From: a virus
Length of the DNA: 23,993 nt
Reading direction: 5' to 3' (one strand)
IMG/VR virus record: IMGVR_UViG_3300042465_003547
Location: 1-23,993 of that record
Of this stretch, positions 1 to 5,508 are shown piece by piece. Every line of letters begins with the position of its first letter. The first letter of the stretch is position 1. Position numbers and translations under genes: made by a program. The notes beneath the pieces are model-generated. The model was given only the letters and a program-made list of their open reading frames with translations. It made no database searches and was not told where the DNA came from.

Positions 1-274
1 GGACGTGCTGCGGCAGCTTGTTGATCGTCAGGCACGGCCGCGCGTTGATCGTCTGCCCCTGCACCGCGCCGCGTGTCGCCAGCACGTCCGCCGGCCACTG
101 CCAAGCGTTGTCAGGCGAGCCCGCCATAAACCGCAGATCGTCCAGCTCGTCCTCGCGAGTGTCGCTGTAGGCGGACATCGCCACCGTAAAGCGATGCCGC
201 AGCGTCGACAGGCGCTCGTCGCCCTCGTCGGCGCTGGCTACCTTGCCGGCGTCCCTGACATCACTTGCAGCCAC
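1..274 (-). CDS. Portal protein, P22-like, N-terminal part (cut by window edge)
   Basis: The portal is the dodecameric ring at the capsid vertex through which DNA is packaged and ejected, and it docks TerL. The first 91 residues are visible. They include a conserved-looking stretch around residues 55-90 with tryptophan-rich NAWQWPADVLATRG, then QGQTINARPCLTINKLPQHV, which resembles the N-terminal region of P22-type podovirus portals. I chose the GTG at 274 because an in-frame TGA lies just upstream and AAAGG sits about nine bases before it. The start overlaps the end of the preceding small gene by 14 bases. Position directly after TerL and three tiny genes is typical of a packaging module. 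The rest of the gene continues beyond base 1. Family placement is by recognition of motifs only. Confidence 0.82.
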   Translation of the reverse strand, partial: MAASDVRDAGKVASADEGDERLSTLRHRFTVAMSAYSDTREDELDDLRFMAGSPDNAWQWPADVLATRGAVQGQTINARPCLTINKLPQHV

Positions 275-425
275 TAGACTTGCCTTTCATCGCCGGCTTC
301 TTGGCCGCCGCGCGCTTGGTCGAATAGGCGATGGCCACGGCCTGTTTCTGCGGCTTTCCAGCCTTCATCTCAGCCTTCACGTTCTTGCGGAAGGCTTCTT
401 TGCTGGTGCTTTTGACTAGCGGCAT
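261..425 (-). CDS. Small basic phage protein with KQAVAIAYS motif (54 aa)
   Basis: This 54-residue, lysine/alanine-rich protein reads MPLVKSTSKEAF, then a helix containing GKPQKQAVAIAYSTKR, then a Lys-rich tail ending in SGCK. The KQAxAIAxS signature recurs in many tiny phage proteins encoded near terminase and portal genes, some grouped as DUF6496; I am not sure this one belongs there. Its ATG shares one base with the stop of the upstream gene (TAATG), and AGGAAG precedes it, so translational coupling is likely. It ends inside the portal gene. Function is unknown. The charge and small size would suit nucleic-acid or scaffold binding, but that is inference. Confidence 0.75.
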   Translation of the reverse strand: MPLVKSTSKEAFRKNVKAEMKAGKPQKQAVAIAYSTKRAAAKKPAMKGKSSGCK

Positions 426-586
426 TATTTCTTCCTCGTCTTGGCTGACTGCTTGAACGCCTTGGCCGTCGGCGCACCCTCTGCGCCCGGTTTACGCATC
501 TTCTCGCCCGAGCCGGCTTTGATGCGTGCGCGTTTGGCGTGGATTGCAGCATACAATCCGGGGCTTCCGGGCTTTTTCATGGGCAT
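425..586 (-). CDS. Small basic conserved phage protein, PGSPGLYAAIHAKRARI type (53 aa)
   Basis: A 53-residue, strongly basic protein with MPMKKPGSPGLYAAIHAKR followed by a GSGEKMRKPGAEGAP segment and a Lys-rich C-terminus. I recognise this layout from tiny proteins in marine and freshwater phage genomes, where it has no assigned role. The start at 586 is preferred because GGAG lies six bases upstream of it; an ATG at 592 sits directly against that GGAG and one at 580 lies inside the stop of the preceding gene. It overlaps the previous gene by ten bases and shares one base with the next start, so it is part of one tightly coupled packaging transcript. No catalytic residues are visible. Confidence 0.75.
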   Translation of the reverse strand: MPMKKPGSPGLYAAIHAKRARIKAGSGEKMRKPGAEGAPTAKAFKQSAKTRKK

Positions 587-837
587 TTCCATCTCCGAAG
601 ACTAGCTTTTGCGCGCTCGCCATTCTTGGCTTTAGCTGCGACGGAGCCCATACGGGCACAAAATGACGCCTTCCGGCCCTTGTCAGCCTCGGTCTTGGGG
701 TTGGGTGCAGGAGCCTTCAGCTTGCTCCCCGTCGCCGCGTTATACTTGGCCCGACCCTTCGCGGTCAGGCCAGCGCCCGCCTTGGTGGACAGCTTCTCAC
801 CACGGCCAACAGACAGAGAAACAGATTTTTTAGCCAT
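577..837 (-). CDS. DUF6321-like small basic phage protein (86 aa)
   Basis: An 86-residue basic protein. Residues about 20-45 carry GAGLTAKGRAKYNAATGSKL, followed by a PAPNPKT linker, then KGRKASFCARMG and a C-terminal KASLRRWKC. The pairing of a GLTxxGxxxYxxxxGSKL block with SFCARM and a final RxWxC matches DUF6321, found beside terminase genes in many phages and without known function. The ATG at 837 shares one base with the terminase stop (TGATG). An ATG five codons further upstream is possible but lies inside TerL. Two conserved cysteines flank the basic C-terminal block. DNA or RNA binding is plausible but not shown. Confidence 0.8.
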   Translation of the reverse strand: MAKKSVSLSVGRGEKLSTKAGAGLTAKGRAKYNAATGSKLKAPAPNPKTEADKGRKASFCARMGSVAAKAKNGERAKASLRRWKCP

Positions 838-2363
838 CAAGAGGCCATCCAACCGGAGGAAATCGCCCCACCATAGCCGACCCGGCGTCTGTTGTCCATC
901 GGCCGCGCCTCGCGGTGGGCCACGGGATAGGCGAATGTGATGGCGATAGCGTCGGCCGCATCTGGTGAGGCCAGCCCCCGCGCCTTCATATCCTTCTTGC
1001 TCTCCAAAAAGATCGTGCCCTTAGAGTCCGGCTTCATCATCGGCCCGGTCAGGTCAGACTTCAGGAAGCGGTCCTTCGGGATGCTGGCCGTCTTCAGCCA
1101 CTCCTTCATCGCGCCCCACATCTCAGCCCGCTTGTTGCCATACATCAACGGTTTGACGGACTTCTGACCGAAGTTAACTCCGCGCACCTTGTAGCGCTGC
1201 TCCTTCAGACGGTCGACGACGCCCGCGCCCAGCCCGCCCTCGTCGATGACCACCAGCGCCGGGCGGAACTCCTCGATAGCGTCGATGACGCGCCCCACCA
1301 CCTCCATGGTGTCGTCGCCACGGTAGCGCCGGATCGCGATGATGTCGCGCCCCTGCCTTACCGCAATGACCGTCGCGTCCGCCCCGAACCGCGCCGGGTC
1401 CACCCCGACCACAATCGGCGCGGACGGATCCTTTGACGGCGGTCTTGCCATGGCTTCTTCAGCGAGCATGGATCCAATGAACTGATCGTCTGAGGCGTTG
1501 GGGAACTCTCCGTAGACCTCGACGTGGGCTGCGCTGCTGTCAGGGCCATATTCGTCGATAATCTGCTGATAAACGGCCTTGTCAGTTCCCTCCACGCTTC
1601 GGGCGTCAACAGTCTTGGTTCGCCAGAACTCTCGCTTGGAGTTGAAGCATTCGTAGAAATATCCTGAGTTGCGCCGGGGGTTGCTGAAAGCAAGCCAAAA
1701 GCGATTAGGAGTATTTTCCGTGAAAAAACCGGCAGCAACAGACCAGATTGCATCGTCAATACCACTCGCCTCGTCGAATACGAGCATGACGCCCGCAAAG
1801 TTATGCACGCCCGCGTAGGCGTCAGGATTCTCTGCCGACCACAGCCGTCCCTCGACGCCCCAGTAGCGCGTGCCGAGCTTCAGGTCGCGCTCCACGAGTT
1901 CTGCGATCCATTTGGCAGGGAGGACGCGGGTCGCGCTTACCTCGAACCAGTGGCTGTGCAGGGCCATGCTGAGCCACTTCGTAATCTCCGCCCATGTGAC
2001 GCTGCGTAGCTGCGCTTCCGAGTTGGCCGACACGATGGTCGTCGACCCGATCCGGGTCGTCAGCATCCAGATCACGAGCCATGAGACGAGGGCCGACTTA
2101 CCGATACCGCGCCCGGATGACGTGGCCATCCTGAAGGTCTGGAAGTCTACGCGCCCGCCGTTGGCCTTGATGTGGTCTCGCAGCTCGATCAGCACCTCGC
2201 GCTGCCATTTGCGTGGGCCGCTGTGGCCCTCCAGCGGCGTGCCGGGCTTACCCCACGGAAACGCCAGCCTCACGAACGTCAGCGGGTCGTCCTTCACCTG
2301 CGACGCCCATAGCGTCGCCATCAACTTCTGCTCGTCCGTCGCTGAGAAGATCGGCGCTTGCAT
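837..2363 (-). CDS. Terminase large subunit (packaging ATPase and nuclease)
   Basis: TerL is the motor that pumps DNA into the prohead and cuts it. This 508-residue protein has the expected two domains. The ATPase domain has a Walker A motif SSGRGIGKS at about residues 82-90 and a Walker B LVFDEAS at 194-200 with D197 and E198. The RNase H-like nuclease domain has acidic residues in VGVDPARFGADATV (D322), VVIDEGG (D374) and SPDAADA (about 468-471). Length is normal for the family. The start at 2363 has GAGGGG ten bases upstream; Met15 (2321) is an alternative. The gene overlaps the end of the small subunit by 116 bases in a different frame. It is followed by small basic genes and the portal. 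Confidence 0.95.
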   Translation of the reverse strand: MQAPIFSATDEQKLMATLWASQVKDDPLTFVRLAFPWGKPGTPLEGHSGPRKWQREVLIELRDHIKANGGRVDFQTFRMATSSGRGIGKSALVSWLVIWMLTTRIGSTTIVSANSEAQLRSVTWAEITKWLSMALHSHWFEVSATRVLPAKWIAELVERDLKLGTRYWGVEGRLWSAENPDAYAGVHNFAGVMLVFDEASGIDDAIWSVAAGFFTENTPNRFWLAFSNPRRNSGYFYECFNSKREFWRTKTVDARSVEGTDKAVYQQIIDEYGPDSSAAHVEVYGEFPNASDDQFIGSMLAEEAMARPPSKDPSAPIVVGVDPARFGADATVIAVRQGRDIIAIRRYRGDDTMEVVGRVIDAIEEFRPALVVIDEGGLGAGVVDRLKEQRYKVRGVNFGQKSVKPLMYGNKRAEMWGAMKEWLKTASIPKDRFLKSDLTGPMMKPDSKGTIFLESKKDMKARGLASPDAADAIAITFAYPVAHREARPMDNRRRVGYGGAISSGWMAS

Positions 2364-2754
2364 CTATGATTAGCCCCTCGATGACGCGCTGTTTGGCCTC
2401 TTCCAGCGCCGCCGTGATAGATATGGTCTGGTTGACCTCGACCTGCACCGACTGCGGCGCGGTCCATTTATGCGCGAACTTCAGCATGTCCATGGCCGCT
2501 TTGGTGTCGCCACTTTTCGCGGCTTTCATCATCACGTCGGCCAGTTCCGCCTCTCCGTCAGCGCGCCCTTTCGTTTCGGCATACTCCGCAATCGGGTCGA
2601 GCTGCACAAGCGTCCGGTATTCGTGCGGCGTCAGCCCGGCCGCCAGCGCCATGGAGTCGCCGCGCAGGCCCTTCTTCGCCGCTTCGTAGATGCGCTCCAG
2701 CACCGCTTCCGTCGCGGCGATCTGGCGCGGCTCATAGGGGAGTGAGTGAAACAT
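2248..2754 (-). CDS. Probable terminase small subunit
   Basis: This 168-residue protein lies immediately upstream of TerL, the usual place of TerS, which recognises the packaging site. The N-terminal half (residues about 15-60, RQIAATEAVLERIYEAAKKG then DSMALAAGLTPHEYRTLVQ) reads as a helix-turn-helix. It is followed by an acidic helical region containing ELADVMMKAAKSGDTKAAMDM and a segment VEVNQTISITAALEEAK seen before the C-terminus in this kind of TerS. The last 38 or so residues are coded inside TerL and are low in recognisable content. No good Shine-Dalgarno site precedes ATG 2754, and a TATAAC hexamer lies only six bases before it, so a leaderless message is possible. Confidence 0.8.
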   Translation of the reverse strand: MFHSLPYEPRQIAATEAVLERIYEAAKKGLRGDSMALAAGLTPHEYRTLVQLDPIAEYAETKGRADGEAELADVMMKAAKSGDTKAAMDMLKFAHKWTAPQSVQVEVNQTISITAALEEAKQRVIEGLIIDASADLLSDGRAEVDGDAMGVAGEGRPADVREAGVSVG

Positions 2755-2941
2755 GGTTTGTTATAGCATGAAAAAATAAAAATAAAACTTGTTTACATTA
2801 CAGCAGTAAAAAATAAAAAATTTTGTGCAGACCCTGCGTATTTCTTAACGGAGAGCCCAAGGCCCTGATCCCCCGCCCTGAATGTCCACAGCCTAATGGC
2901 AACAGATTAATGTCTACGTCTGTCAACGCTTAAGCCATAGC

Positions 2942-2953
2942 GTTTACGTAAAC
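2942..2953. promoter_or_regulatory. Perfect palindrome GTTTACGTAAAC, candidate operator
   Basis: GTTTACGTAAAC is a perfect 12-base palindrome. The half-site GTTTAC recurs at 2791-2796 and, inverted, at 3193-3198, and the neighbouring GTATACGTATG (3183-3193) has a similar alternating core. Such spaced dyads often bind a phage repressor or activator. The regulator is not identified; the MarR-like protein at 6210-6539 is one candidate. Confidence 0.4.
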
Positions 2954-2970
2954 AAACATGAGACGAACTG

Positions 2971-3049
2971 TTTAGGCGATTTAGGCGGTTTGTTTTCAGG
3001 TCGCGTTGAGATTTTAGCTTTAGGCGGTTTAGGCGGTTTGTTTTCAGGT
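2971..3049. repeat. Two 31-bp direct repeats with tttaggcg sub-repeats (iteron-like)
   Basis: Copies lie at 2971-3001 and 3019-3049, offset by 48 bases, and differ at one position only (a or g at base 9). Each begins with two tandem 9-base units of the form tttaggcgR-like, followed by tttgttttcaggt, so four such units occur within 79 bases; a further ttaggcga lies at 3133-3140. Direct iterons of this kind are a hallmark of initiator binding at origins, but could equally be regulator sites. Confidence 0.7.
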
Positions 3050-3127
3050 TCGGTCACGCGTTTTGCGTGGGGGCAAATAACGCGCGCCCAGACGACCGCG
3101 CGCATAGTCTACCATTTTAATGGGTTA

Positions 3128-3147
3128 TGCTATTAGGCGATATAGCA
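3128..3147. repeat. Inverted repeat TGCTAT-8-ATAGCA
   Basis: TGCTAT (3128-3133) and ATAGCA (3142-3147) form a six-base dyad whose eight-base loop contains another taggcgat unit. It lies between the direct repeats and the early promoter. It could be a protein-binding dyad or a small hairpin. Confidence 0.35.
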
Positions 3148-3327
3148 AAGACGTTTTAAGTCGCTATACATTTTTACTGTATGTATACGTATGTAAACAT
3201 TTATATTTTTTTGACCTTTAATATATAAAAACAACTCAAATAGTATAACGCCCGGTTATCGCTCGTGTTTCCCGCGCCTAAGTCACAGACAAAGACAAGA
3301 TAAAAAATGACCTAATCAAAAATCTTG

Positions 3328-3356
3328 TTGCACTCGCCGCCGAATCGCGCTATCTT
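3328..3356 (+). promoter_or_regulatory. Early promoter, TTGCAC-17-TATCTT
   Basis: A sigma-70-type promoter with -35 TTGCAC (3328-3333), a 17-base spacer and -10 TATCTT (3351-3356). Predicted start of transcription is near 3363, about 20 bases before the first small gene at 3384. The -35 is embedded in TTGTTGCAC, which recurs in the proposed promoter of the replication operon. It would drive the plus-strand early operon. Confidence 0.6.
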
Positions 3357-3383
3357 GTGAGCATCGGTAACAGGATAAAGCCC

Positions 3384-3467
3384 ATGCCTACCATGATCGA
3401 CGCAATCCAAACCTTCGCCGCTTGTTTCGCCATTGCCGGCGCAATCGTCGCGGCGCTAACCGCCTAA
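3384..3467 (+). CDS. 27-aa hydrophobic micropeptide
   Basis: ATG at 3384 follows AGGA with an eight-base spacer and is the first start codon after the early promoter. The peptide begins MPTMIDAIQTF and continues with a run of small hydrophobic residues, FAIAGAIVAALTA, long enough for a single membrane helix. It may be a true early membrane peptide or a leader coupled to the next gene. The stop TAA is followed by ctgtaacaaa, a leader sequence repeated downstream. No homologue is recognised. Confidence 0.45.
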   Translation: MPTMIDAIQTFAACFAIAGAIVAALTA

Positions 3468-3488
3468 CTGTAACAAAGGAACAAGACA

Positions 3489-3731
3489 ATGAGATACACC
3501 GTCACAATATCTGAATTCGTAGACGCGCCCGACGCGGAAGAGCAAGCTCGCGCGACTTGGCACTATTTTGACGATCTTACCTTGTCGCAAGCATGGCGCA
3601 TTGTAGAGCGCCACGCGCGGCGCGGTTTCAATCGCTATGGTGGTGAAATCGCCCGCCAGAATTGGGGCGCGCGCGGCGGCGCGTTTCCGCATAACTATCG
3701 CGCCGCGATAATCCGGCTTGATACCTTCTAA
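3489..3731 (+). CDS. Hypothetical early protein (80 aa)
   Basis: An 80-residue protein starting MRYTVTISEF with AAAGGA about nine bases upstream. It has a beta-like N-terminus, an acidic helix (PDAEEQARATWHYFDDL), and a basic, aromatic C-terminal half rich in Arg, Asn and Gly. It could be a small DNA- or RNA-binding protein, but I recognise no family. It lies second in the early operon, 21 bases after the micropeptide gene and 30 bases before the clamp-like gene. A long antisense reading frame covers it but is not supported. Confidence 0.65.
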   Translation: MRYTVTISEFVDAPDAEEQARATWHYFDDLTLSQAWRIVERHARRGFNRYGGEIARQNWGARGGAFPHNYRAAIIRLDTF

Positions 3732-3761
3732 CTGTAACAAACACACACAGGAGTGAATACA

Positions 3762-4343
3762 ATGGAACTGAATGTAAAATATCTCAAAGCCGCCGCCATC
3801 GTCGCCAGCAAAGAAGAGACGCGCTATTATCTGAAGGGCGTGGCCGTGCAAGCGGGCGACAAGGGCGCGTTTATCGTGGCGACCGACGGCCATCGTGCAA
3901 TGGCCATCCGTCAAACGAGCGAGGCGCAGGCGCCAGTCGATATCATCATTCCGGCGGATATAATCGCCGGAATCAAGCCTAGCAAATATGATGAGCGCGC
4001 CGAATTGACGCAAGAGAGCGCGAATCGTTGGCGAATTGACTATTGCGGGACAAGCATTGTCTTTTCGCCGATTGACGGAACATTCCCCGAATGGCGGCGC
4101 GTTGTGCCGAAAGAAATTTCGGGCGAGACGGCGCAGTTTAATCCGGCGTACGTCGGCGATTTCGCCAAAGTAGCCAAAGCTCTCGTGGCCAAAGGCGATT
4201 GCGTCAAAATCGCCCAAAATGGCCAAGGCCCGGCGCTTGTCACGTTCGGCGATGACATTGACGGCTTTGGCCTTCTAATGCCGACGCGCGCTAATCAGGC
4301 GTCCACCGTATGGGATAGCGCGCCGTCATGGGCGACTGTCTGA
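3762..4343 (+). CDS. Sliding-clamp-like protein (DnaN-related, shortened, 193 aa)
   Basis: The sequence resembles parts of the bacterial DNA polymerase III beta clamp, which encircles DNA and tethers polymerase. Residues 38-50 (FIVATDGHRAMAI) match the conserved ATDGHR strand. Residues 60-70 (DIIIPADIIAG) match the following I-I/V-P block, and 105-117 (DGTFPEWRRVVPK) matches the DGxFPxYRRVLP motif. The C-terminus, with ALVTFGDDIDGFGLLMPTRAN, resembles the end of clamp domain III, including the terminal MPxR. At 193 residues it is about half of a 370-residue clamp, so domain I and part of the domain II/III junction seem absent. ATG 3762 has AGGAG eight bases upstream, which is better than the GTG at 3753. 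It sits in the early operon, far from the polymerase gene. Confidence 0.75.
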   Translation: MELNVKYLKAAAIVASKEETRYYLKGVAVQAGDKGAFIVATDGHRAMAIRQTSEAQAPVDIIIPADIIAGIKPSKYDERAELTQESANRWRIDYCGTSIVFSPIDGTFPEWRRVVPKEISGETAQFNPAYVGDFAKVAKALVAKGDCVKIAQNGQGPALVTFGDDIDGFGLLMPTRANQASTVWDSAPSWATV

Positions 4344-4352
4344 TAACCACTG

Positions 4353-4373
4353 GCGTCGCGCCATGCGCGGCGC
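4353..4373 (+). other. Strong intercistronic hairpin (9-bp stem, 3-nt loop)
   Basis: GCGTCGCGC (4353-4361) pairs fully with GCGCGGCGC (4365-4373), with one G-U pair, around a CAT loop. It lies between the clamp-like gene and the next one, 32 bases before the next ATG. No T-run follows, so it is not a classical terminator; it may protect the upstream message or pause RNA polymerase. Confidence 0.5.
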
Positions 4374-4405
4374 TATCATAACAAACGCACATAGGAGAGA
4401 CTACA

Positions 4406-4660
4406 ATGAGCTATAATGGATGGACCAACTACGCGACGTGGCGCGTGAACCTCGAAATGTTCGACGGAATGGTAATCGACCCGCTGAACGAATGGTCGCC
4501 TGATCCGACAACCTTTGCAAACCAGCTTATAGACTGGGCGCGCGACATGATCGAAGAAACTTCGACGGAAGGCATAGCGCGCGACTATGCGCTCGCATTC
4601 CTCCAAGATGTTAACTGGCGCGAGATAGCCCAACATTTGCTCGCGGCCAATGCAGACTAA
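4406..4660 (+). CDS. DUF7249-like early phage protein (84 aa)
   Basis: An 84-residue protein starting MSYNGWTNYATWRVNLEMFD. The NGWTNxxTWxVNL opening is typical of a common small phage family (DUF7249) that occurs in early regions of many phages and has no established role. The rest is acidic and helical, with a DWARDMIEE segment and a C-terminal FLQDVNWREIAQHLL that recurs as NWxEIA in relatives. A GGAG element lies about ten bases before the ATG. The C-terminus overlaps the start of the next gene by 11 bases. It is probably a soluble host-interaction protein, but this is inference. Confidence 0.82.
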   Translation: MSYNGWTNYATWRVNLEMFDGMVIDPLNEWSPDPTTFANQLIDWARDMIEETSTEGIARDYALAFLQDVNWREIAQHLLAANAD

Positions 4661-4817
4661 CCCGCGCCCCTTATGGTCCGAGATCATGCGCGTGCGACGC
4701 GAGATACAGGACGCACTTTGGCAAGGCGACGTAGACCGCGCCGCCGCGCTCTATCGCGAGCTAGACCGGCTCGAAATGCTGCAATCATATGGAGAAACCC
4801 ACGATGTTGACCATTGA
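4650..4817 (+). CDS. Hypothetical helical protein (55 aa)
   Basis: A 55-residue protein starting MQTNPRPLWSEIM and continuing as one long charged amphipathic helix (RREIQDALWQGDVDRAAALY, then RELDRLEMLQ), probably a small coiled coil. The ATG overlaps the end of the preceding gene by 11 bases, and the gene overlaps the next by 14. It is too short to assign. Tight overlap on both sides and natural amino-acid composition support it being real. Confidence 0.6.
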   Translation: MQTNPRPLWSEIMRVRREIQDALWQGDVDRAAALYRELDRLEMLQSYGETHDVDH

Positions 4818-4968
4818 ACTGGATCAGGATGTTTTCGAGGCGCTACGTGACCATCTCGAGACGCTAAACCCGCGCCCGCCGCTGTTAGAGCTTCTGCGGG
4901 CGCAAGTAAATGACATTTACGACGAAGAATCGGAAAAATACTGGATGGAGAAATGGTCCAATGGCTAA
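4804..4968 (+). CDS. Hypothetical acidic protein (54 aa)
   Basis: A 54-residue acidic protein starting MLTIELDQDVFEAL, with a proline-rich turn (NPRPP), then a helix and a C-terminal KYWMEKWSNG. The ATG at 4804 follows GGAGAAA with a suitable spacing and overlaps the previous gene by 14 bases. Its stop shares eight bases with the next gene. No known family is recognised. Confidence 0.6.
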   Translation: MLTIELDQDVFEALRDHLETLNPRPPLLELLRAQVNDIYDEESEKYWMEKWSNG

Positions 4969-5254
4969 TCTGGAATACTACTTCGAAGACCTTCAGGTCT
5001 TACCCGGCTGTAACATCGTCGCCAGTGGCGTCGCGGACGTAAACTTCCAGCTAGAGCCGCCCGACCCCGACAGTGGCTGGCCACGGTGGACGGTCTATGA
5101 TCTAGAAATAACCGGGATCGCGCTGGACCCGCTCGCGCTCGGCGAGACGGGGCTTATGCTCGACACGAAGCACCCCCTTTACCCCCTGATTGAAGAAGCC
5201 CTGTATAAGGACGACAAACTTGTAGAGGCTTGTCTTAACCATGAAGACGACTGA
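4961..5254 (+). CDS. Hypothetical acidic protein (97 aa)
   Basis: The protein starts MANLEYYFEDLQVLPGCN and has alternating strand-like segments, including NFQLEPPDPDSGWPRWTVYD and EITGIALDPLALGETG, and an acidic C-terminus ending NHEDD. A compact mostly-beta domain is likely. I take ATG 4961 rather than earlier in-frame codons because GGAG lies ten bases upstream and the gene then overlaps its neighbour by only eight bases. Phages often encode similar WPRWxVYDLEI proteins of unknown function. The end overlaps the following micropeptide gene by 14 bases. Confidence 0.7.
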   Translation: MANLEYYFEDLQVLPGCNIVASGVADVNFQLEPPDPDSGWPRWTVYDLEITGIALDPLALGETGLMLDTKHPLYPLIEEALYKDDKLVEACLNHEDD

Positions 5255-5327
5255 GGCCATCATATTGGGCGCGGCCGTCGCCGCGTCCGCGCTAATCCTT
5301 ATCCTGTCATACATCGTGGGAGGCTAG
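5241..5327 (+). CDS. 28-aa single-TM micropeptide
   Basis: MKTTEAIILGAAVAASALIL followed by ILSYIVGG forms one continuous hydrophobic helix with a lysine near the start, as in phage membrane micropeptides. It overlaps the previous gene by 14 bases, and the next ATG follows the stop by four bases. The stretch GTGGGAGG at its end supplies the Shine-Dalgarno site of the next gene. Function is unknown; small inner-membrane peptides in early operons may act in superinfection exclusion or host inhibition. Confidence 0.5.
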   Translation: MKTTEAIILGAAVAASALILILSYIVGG

Positions 5328-5331
5328 AGAC

Positions 5332-5508
5332 ATGGGCTACATGAAAGAACTATGGGAAGACTACGCGCCCTACCGGGCGGCGCTTAAGGTGCTATCAGAG
5401 GGCGCGCTGACGGTCATGCTAGGCAATGAGACAAATGAGCTACGCATGGACCTGATACGGGCCGAACTGGAGGCACGCAGATGCGACGCGTCTACCTTAC
5501 CAAAGTAA
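5332..5508 (+). CDS. Hypothetical helical protein (58 aa)
   Basis: A 58-residue protein starting MGYMKELWEDYAPYRAALKV and predicted helical throughout. It is acidic in the first part and basic at the end (LEARRCDAST). GGGAGG lies nine bases before the ATG. It overlaps the next gene by 28 bases. Related short WEDYAPYR-type sequences occur in phages, but I cannot attach a function. Confidence 0.6.
   Translation: MGYMKELWEDYAPYRAALKVLSEGALTVMLGNETNELRMDLIRAELEARRCDASTLPK

Larger units (their letters stand above)
2755..3383. other. AT-rich divergent control region, candidate replication origin
   Basis: About 630 bases without a convincing gene, between the leftward packaging genes and the rightward early genes. 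It is far richer in A and T than its surroundings (especially 2760-2830 and 3170-3240). It holds two 31-base direct repeats, each built from tttaggcg units, several GTTTAC/GTAAAC half-sites including a perfect palindrome, and an inverted repeat around 3128-3147. A good plus-strand promoter closes it at 3328-3356. A TGTCCACA at 2883-2890 is a loose partial match to a DnaA box. The combination suggests an origin and a regulatory switch; no replication or regulator-binding role is shown by the sequence alone. Confidence 0.5.

Noticed and set aside
1358-1798. 146-codon minus-strand frame inside TerL
   Set aside because: It runs in another frame of the same strand over the ATPase-nuclease domains and shows no independent ribosome site.
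2760-2765. TATAAC on the minus strand just before the TerS ATG as a -10 box
   Set aside because: It would start RNA at or near the ATG and has no recognisable -35; mentioned only as a hint of a leaderless message.
2921-2926. Perfect TTGACA on the minus strand as a promoter -35 for the packaging operon
   Set aside because: No acceptable -10 hexamer is found at 15-19 bases, so I did not call a promoter.
2755-3383. CRISPR-like array from the spaced direct repeats
   Set aside because: Only two full copies with a 17-base interval, composed of sub-repeats, and no cas genes; iterons or operators fit better.
3456-4226. 256-codon minus-strand open frame opposite the early and clamp-like genes
   Set aside because: It is antisense to two supported plus-strand genes with good ribosome sites, has no ribosome site, and its composition (Arg, Phe, His, Cys scatter) looks like a shadow.
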